Shown here: positions 57,545 to 64,000 of the stretch, piece after piece
Layout: every line of letters begins with the position of its first letter
Numbering within the stretch: position 1 is the stretch's first letter
Origin: Ophioderma brevispina
Taxonomy: Eukaryota; Echinodermata; Ophiuroidea; Amphilepidida; Ophiodermatidae
Assembly (NCBI GenBank): GCA_023653785.1
Contig: JAMKCH010001673.1
Location: 37,137-101,136 of the forward strand
DNA: 64,000 nt
Direction: 5' to 3'
Position numbers and translations under genes: made by a program
The notes under the pieces: model-generated
The model's input: only the letters and a program-made list of their open reading frames with translations
Told to the model about the DNA's origin: nothing
The model's database searches: none

Positions 57545-59689
57545 ATATCCTCTACAACACAATAATGAATGATAGCATTTCGGGAATGGTAGCTATAACC
57601 AGGTTGGGGACAATTTAGTATTACGACCAGGGGTTCAAAATTTTAAAATATCTGGTCTGTTTGAAGTATGCCACATCATTTGTCACAACCACTAGAAGGA
57701 TTCCAACAGCATAGTTTTTGTACTATCTACAACCCAAAGATTTGAAGTTAAGGTTAAAAACAGCAAAAACCAGGTCAAATCGTTAAATTTCAGTTGTAGC
57801 AGGGTCAAATTTTAAAGTTGCCCCGATTTGAATTCAAAATTTTGGTGGATGTCAATAGATTCAAATAAGGCAATAAAAAAAAAGCTTATTGCCATAAAAA
57901 CTTTAGAATAGTCATAATTTGATACAGGTATCCACTAGTAACTAAAAAATAGAGGTCAATAATAGTTTTTGGCTTACTCGTAAATTTTGCAGTAACGATA
58001 GTTTTTGCTTCACCTCGTAATTTTGCAGGTACGTTTTGATTCGCTATTAATCATATGGTTTGCATCTTGCCCATGCCCACCTTACCACCCATTAAATGTG
58101 GCGGGCTTGCTCTCTCGGTTTTAACAAGTTGGCTAGTAAAATTCAATGAGGTATGGGGAGGTCAGTGAATTTTACATCTAGCATGGGGGAGGTGTAACTT
58201 TGCTGTGTCCATCTGGAAATTCTCCAGCCCACACCCTACTTTAGACATGACGTTCCGAATATTCTAAACCAGTCAGTATTACATTTCTTATGTGAGGGCA
58301 TTTGTCTCCTTTTTGAATGGGCATGACTGTCTTCCTTTTTAAAGTAACACTACTCAACTGCAAAACCATTTTTTTTTTTTAAATTTATACTTCATTTGAA
58401 AAGACTAACCCAAAGTTTTTTTTTAATTTTATTTAGCCGGGGTAATCATTTTTATGGTTTAGACACTGCTTTCCAATGATGCGCCAGTGATCCAGTCCGG
58501 ACTTGGGACCTGCAAGCCAGGGTTTTTTCCACCCAACCCTAACCTCTTATTAATTAATAAATTCTGATAGTGCCTTTTAAAGCTGTCTTTATACATCTCA
58601 AATTAGTGAAATATGAAAGGGTTGCAAAGAAATAAGGTTCTACTACTTTACCCTACCAACAACCTCCTGTGGACTAAATGCCATGCAGCCATAATCAGTA
58701 CTCCCGAAGTGCCGTGGCGTCCTGTGGCAGGTCAATCCAAAGAGGGCAAAATTTCCCAATTCGTCCCCGCCATAGGGGGCAATTCGTTCGTAAAATCGGT
58801 CCCGGCGATTTGCTCCAGTTAAGTCTGAATTTGACAAAATGCGCACGTATCGCACCAAAATTTGACAAATTTACTTTAATTTTGCGCAAATTTACCTGAA
58901 ATGGGGGGGGGGGGGTTGAAATTCCAAGAAAAAGGGGATGAAAATGCATATTTTGGTCCATATCGTCCCACTTTTTCCGAGCCAGAGGGGGCACGTTTCC
59001 CCCCCCTGCCCCCCTGGTTGGTACACCACTGGCCGAATGGACAAACTCGGCATTAATCCATACACTCTGGGCCAACTAATGCTGCCTGGGTCACTTTAAC
59101 CCTGCTGGAGCTTTTTACAGAAAAGACCTATTTCCAACCAGCACACAAATCGGCTTTGAGGTTCCCAAGGTATTTAATGCCCAGCCAGCACTTATCGGCA
59201 TCAAATATAATATGGTGCCGGACTCGCTGAGGTTAAATACCCAGCCGGCAGTTGGCACCAATCGGCTACAGGACCGTAACCTGGATTTTTTTTATGGGAG
59301 GGTCAATTTTTATTTAAAAGCGGGATTTTCTCACCAAATTGCCCATGCCCATGGCCTTGTAATTATGGTGTTTTGAGGCCTGGAAATTTCATGAAGCTAT
59401 GTGCATGGGAAATTTTGGGTCCAAAGAAATTTTACATAAGATGTGAAGGGAAGTATTTCCTTTTTGGAGGGATTGGTTGCATCATTGCTATGAAATTTAT
59501 CTTTTACAGGCCTAGTATTGCTGGCTGATTAAATGCCTCCCTGGCATTAGTGAAACAAGCGGTTCTCGAACCACAAGTCTCGCCTGCTTCGCGTATAGCT
59601 GTAATACCAAAGAGCAGCACACCAGATTACAACTGTACAAGTAGAATGTTCCCAAAGAAGTTGTGCAAGCAATACTGGAGGATTGCAGA
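57545..59689. other. Spacer, no gene seen
   Basis: AT-rich, with a G run of about 12 near 58902-58914 and short frames (up to 126 codons minus, 58695-59075) lacking any recognised domain. No TIR or RNA gene was identified. Confidence 0.45.
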
Positions 59690-60815
59690 TATCAACCTCC
59701 CACCCATCCCCCCCCTCCCCAATACCCTACCCAATACAACCCCCCCCCTATGCAACATTCCACCCCACCCCCCCCAACAAGCCCCTCCCAACACCCCTCC
59801 ACCCCCTCCGCAACACCGCCGCAACAACACCCCACTGCCCCTCCCCCAACACCCGCAACCCCCCACCCCCTCCCCACCGGGCCCCTCAACACCCCCAAGC
59901 CCTCACCCACACCCTCCATCCACCCCCACCCACTGCTACCCCACCACGCCCTCCACCCCCCACCACCCTCCCAACGACCGCACAACAACACCCCTTCAAT
60001 GCCTCTTCTCACGCCCACCCTCCCACCACCCCACGCCCATACCTACCCCGCCCACCCTCCGCCAACCCCTCCCCCGGCGACCCCCCCCCCACCGCTTCCA
60101 CCCACGTCCACCGCCACTCCCCTCACCCACACCCCTCCCTCCACAGCGTGATTTAGGCCACCCCCCGCCACCCCTCCCCGCCCCCCGGGCCCCGGGCTTC
60201 CTCCCCACCCCCCCCCTACCAGGACCCTCGGGGCCCGTCCACCCCCTCCCCCACCTCCTCTCCCCCAACGACCCACCCCTCGTCCTCCCCCACCAGGAAC
60301 CCTCCCCTCTCCTTCCCCCTCTTACCCCTCCCCCCCCCCCCGCCCCTCCCCCCCCGCCCGACCTTATGGTCCACCCACACAGCCCACACACCAGACCCGA
60401 GATCCCTCTCCCGCCGACCCCCAACACGGCCGCCCTCTCCTCCTCAACCCCCCCGCCCTTACACTCCCTCCCCCCACCTCCCCCCCCCCCTTCCTCCCTA
60501 CCCCCCCCGTCGCACACCCCACCCACCCCCTTCCCCAACACCCCGTCAACACCCGCACCACTCCCCCATCACCCCCACCCACTCCTAACACCACGCAACA
60601 CCCCACCCCCCCCTCCCCCAACACCCTTTTACACCCCACCCACTTCCCAACACACCTCAACCCCCACCCTAACACAACCTCAACAACAACCCCACCCCTC
60701 CCAACACCCCCTCAACAACCCAACCCCTCCCCGAACAGCGCCTAAAACACTCCCACCCCTCCCCAACAACACCTCCTTCCACACCCGCACCCCACCACCC
60801 TTCAACACACCCCCG
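59690..60815 (+). repeat. C-rich, G-poor low-complexity tract 2
   Basis: About 1.1 kb of CAACACCCC, CCACCCC and CCTCCCC words, closely like 30290-30950 but longer and with G present in the middle part (60150-60430). The 459-codon plus-strand frame is almost wholly proline with Thr/His/Ser and ends after the tract; it has no start context, domain or complexity of a real protein. Confidence 0.85.
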
Positions 60816-61848
60816 TGTATTCATGCTCATTATTACTGTTTCTTCCTTTTAATTACCCCTACATGCCTTATTAACCTTAAAAAGTCTCCCGAAAGCTTAG
60901 AGCTCTTGCTGTGTTTTTCCCTCATGTAGTACGGACTTCACTTACTGACTGACTAAATTCTAATCTATAACTAACTAACAAACTAATTAAAGGGATTAGC
61001 AGCTATAATTCGAGAGAATAAAAAAAACACTGAAATGCATTTTTAACTTTGTAAATCAGGTATAAGTGTGCACTGTACCCAATTCCATATAACTGCTTTA
61101 AATAATTTGAAATAAACCACGCCCCGCCTAATAGGGAAAAAATGAGTATTTGAGGAATTTTCATACCGTCCGCCCTCGCAAGAGACATACAGAGCGCGCG
61201 GGCAGTCAGTCCTGAGGTCACAGTGGACACAATTGCTAACCGTAGAAATTGTTGTACGCGGTCAAGGCCATGGATTTTGGCACAACACAAAAGACACGCG
61301 TCCCGTGCTCTTTGTTTGATTCCCACACACAGTCTGTAGTGCAAATCATTGATGTTTTTCCCATGTTAAGTATAGGTGAATTCCATGTTCAACTGTAAGT
61401 CTATGAACTAACGGTGGTCTTCGCTTTCCTCAAACCAGATACAGCCTTCCACACGATCTGCACAGACCGTTTTTTACAGATTAATATGTCCGCGTTATGA
61501 TTTGGTCAACGTTAAAAATGATGGTGGGGCTTCCTGAATTTGTCAAGAACACGCATTCTTAAACACCAGATTTTTTTTTTCACTTGTCAGCTTGTTTTAC
61601 AGTTACACCGCAAAATATCATTCATTATACCATCTGAGGTATGAATAGACTTTTAGGCAACATTTCTGCAATTTTGTAAATGAAACACGTATGTTTACGA
61701 GCCCCAAAAATGAAGTTGGTTTCAAACAACGTTTTTCTACCAACTGGAGGTCAGCGCTGGCACCAGTGTTTCCATGTGAAAAGAAAATCAACATGCCAGC
61801 GTTGACCCTGCTGGATGACCTGTGCGTTTCATCAAAATCTGCACTGAA

Positions 61849-62388
61849 TAGACCGTATTCAATATGACATCAGCCACCAGACATGTGGACAAGATGTATA
61901 CATTCCAGGACTACAATACATTAAGCTGTCAATCGATCCATGTTTAAAGGTGCAACGAGAGATTTCAGATATCAGGTGTCCCTAAAAAATCAAAAGTACT
62001 GATTTTGCCCTGATTTAAAGCTTTCCATAAAAAATATACCCATCTGAAAGGATTAAGCTGAGAAATGTTTCTTTGGTACAAAAATTGTGAAATTTCTAAT
62101 TTCGTATAGAAGCAAATACGAAATTCAACCTATGTTTATATTGAAATATAAGCAAATCAAAATTGCCTTTTTTTTTTCTATCTTTAAGGCATTTCTGTAG
62201 CCAAATACAAGGTAAGAAATCTATTGAGTGTCTAATCTATGAAATTACTATTATGACACAATATTTGGATGCTTCAAAATCTCTCGTTGCACCTTTAACG
62301 ATTGCACAGGGATCATTAACAGGTGAATGTATTGTTAAGAATGCGTCTATCTTGTCCACCAACATGGCTGGCTATTGAATACGGTCTA
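61849..62388. mobile_element. 540 bp nested TIR element
   Basis: TAGACCGTATTCAATA (61849-61864) pairs exactly with 62373-62388. Weaker pairing continues inward (GTGGACAAGAT, ATACATT...) up to the inner pair at 61944/62298, giving arms of about 115 bases. Located wholly inside the 1.7 kb element. Confidence 0.75.
61944..62298. repeat. Inner TIR pair with TTAA ends
   Basis: TTAAAGGTGCAACGAGAGAT and two further T bases (61944-61965) are matched exactly in inverse at 62277-62298. Either these are inner parts of the 540 bp element's arms or a separate 347 bp element flanked by TTAA. The left end resembles the repeat at 1-243 (GTGCAACGCGAGATTTC, AGGTGTCCCTA). Confidence 0.7.
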
Positions 62389-62699
62389 TAGCTGATTGTG
62401 GTTTACACCAGTACAGAATAACCAAAGATCAATAATGTTCGTGTTTGATCGTCACGGTGCACGATATCACAATGAAAATCTTTGATATTTACCAGGAAAG
62501 GCATTTTTGAGCTCAAGTCGGAATTTTGATACACATATAAAAATTACAGAATCAGATAAAATGTCTTTAATACACGGATTTCAAGCCAACCACTTGCAGG
62601 TTATGTTCGCGTATCCATGCCAGTAAAAAATTTATGAATTTTTGATGATTTTTTTCAATGTTTCGGATTAGTAAATCGCTGCTAATCCCTTTAACTAAC

Positions 62700-64000
62700 T
62701 ACTGATTCACAACTCAAAATAATAATAAAACGGGGAAGAAAACAAGATTTTTTTGAGTACCTGCATGGTTGTAGTGTGGGGCATAGGCCCTAAACAGTAA
62801 CAGTTTTTAGGCAGTGGAATTAGAAGGCAAGGTTGACCTGTTTGGCCAAAATGAGGCACTTTGCCCATAACATTTAAATCAAACACCTTCTAAGCCTGAC
62901 AAGGTAATTATGGAGTGTTCATAGATACTCTGGTGGGGGGGGTGGAAAATATATGGGGATAAAAAAAATAAATAAAATAGGTCCCAAAAAGTCGGATCAA
63001 AAAATTTCCAGCCGATATGGGATCAAAATTTTGAAGGATATTCTTGCTCCATTCAAAACTTAAAGTCTGACTCAGAGATTTCGAAATATTATTTTTTTGT
63101 GTAATAATGAAAAATAGTTAACTAGAACCAAAGATAGTAACCTAAAATGCACAATTCCGAAATTTGAGATGAATCGGAGTTTTCGTTTTGATGCAGTAAA
63201 CATTTTTGTGTAGTATTACGTCCCATAGGATACTGTGTATAACAAAAATTCCGGATCCGGAATTTTATAACAAAGTTGTGATTTTCTATATGAAGGAATT
63301 CGATTTAAGCTTAGCAATTTCGCACAGTGATTAGTATATGGACAAGCATTATGTACATGCAAAAAACACGATTTTTTTGGAAATTGAGGGCGCCCTCCTC
63401 AGAAAATCTCTGAGTCGGCCTTTAACTTTACCAAAGTGTCATTTTATTATCCAATTTGTAATTTTTGGAAACATCAACTTTTCCATTAGAAAATGTGTTG
63501 TGAAAACCACATTGTGGCCACCCTACTTACATCTTTTAGTCCAGAAACAAATTCATTACTATTTTACGAGAATGCAGCTAGGCTATGTAAGCTTATAATA
63601 CAAATTGTTTTATCATCTTTGTTAGGAATACAACTGTTACGAGGCTTCGCTCATGAGGGGGACACCCCAAGCCGCACCCACCCCCAGGGCCATCCACACC
63701 AACTTTCCTAATATTTTCCCAATTAACATTTTGATTGCAGTAGGTATTTTTTTGTAAATATTTCCCCTCCAACAAATTTTGTTTTTAAAAATGCAAGAGT
63801 TTACAGAAATTGAAATATCAATGCACATGTATGCTTCAATACAACATGATTAATTTAACAAAATAACCTTACACGTCAAGTAACATAACCAAACATTTTA
63901 TTTTTTAAGGCCATTACCCAAACTTGATATTTGTTGTGAACTACTTACAAAATTTAAAATGGTTCTATCCCTTCTGGGGATGAATTTAGTATTCTGCCAC
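62700..64000. other. AT-rich spacer to the window end
   Basis: No gene, RNA or TIR seen. A GGGGGG run near 62936 and an AT-rich remainder. The short frames at 63338 and 63493 have no recognisable domains. Confidence 0.5.

Larger units (their letters stand above)
60991..62690. mobile_element. TTAA-flanked 1.7 kb element (piggyBac-type, non-autonomous)
   Basis: TTAA at 60987-60990 and 62691-62694; TIRs AGGGATTAGCAGC (60991-61003) and its exact inverse (62678-62690). The interior holds two further nested TIR pairs. A 113-codon minus frame (61003-61344) overlaps the left end and matches no transposase block I know. Confidence 0.7.

Noticed and set aside
59550..60929. 459-codon plus-strand ORF, nearly all proline
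   Set aside because: It lies on the C-rich low-complexity tract. All frames are long there because stop codons need bases the tract lacks. No domain, and G-poor composition explains it.
61003..61344. 113-codon minus ORF as a piggyBac transposase fragment
   Set aside because: It lies inside a TTAA element but shows none of the family blocks (DEAM, YMP.KP, GVD..D).

Overview
This 64 kb window looks like a repeat-dense stretch of an animal nuclear genome, probably a marine invertebrate. The evidence is APE-type LINE retrotransposons, a degenerate piggyBac transposase, tRNA-derived SINE heads with internal Pol III boxes, many TIR/foldback elements, metazoan-type 28S rDNA fragments and long AT-rich spacers. 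I see no intact host protein-coding gene, no bacterial-type operon and no CRISPR array. Species cannot be decided from the sequence. Frame breaks are frequent, and duplicated copies differ mainly by one-base indels, so some may be uncorrected long-read errors rather than decay.

Layout. 0-3.3 kb: a duplicated repeat, one copy interrupted by a 5'-truncated LINE. 3.4-11.8 kb: a composite repeat unit containing a TCTAGA hairpin array, a mariner-like foldback, a 3.4 kb element with about 300 bp TIRs, a microsatellite-plus-hairpin element and a 44-bp minisatellite. 11.8-15.7 kb: a foldback, a scrambled 28S/18S rDNA fragment, spacer-like subrepeats with a recurring TATATA-plus-CTGGTCCCGAG motif, and GGCCACGGC repeats. 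17.1-18.6 kb: a satellite of about 105 bp period with TGACC motifs spaced 10 bp apart. 18.6-20.65 kb (minus strand): piggyBac transposase pseudogene. 22.3-23.0 kb: MITE. 24.8-27.1 kb: three tRNA-derived SINE heads. 28.7-31.0 kb: purine-rich then C-rich low-complexity tracts. 35.1-38.0 kb (minus strand): a broken EN-RT LINE. 41.3-43.8 kb: another 44-bp-type array, and a MITE whose empty site is present at 57.5 kb.

44.4-57.2 kb is a second, order-preserving copy of the 3.4-11.8 kb unit. It is enlarged by a 6.6 kb insertion that holds a 5.4 kb TIR element with a GC-rich core, and by a 663 bp TTAA-flanked insertion. 59.7-60.8 kb is a second C-rich tract. 61.0-62.7 kb is a set of nested TTAA/TIR elements. 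The only proteins supported are transposon proteins (piggyBac transposase, LINE EN/RT), all broken. Most of the window is non-autonomous DNA that would need enzymes supplied from elsewhere; the piggyBac-type transposase is an obvious candidate source for the TTAA-flanked elements.
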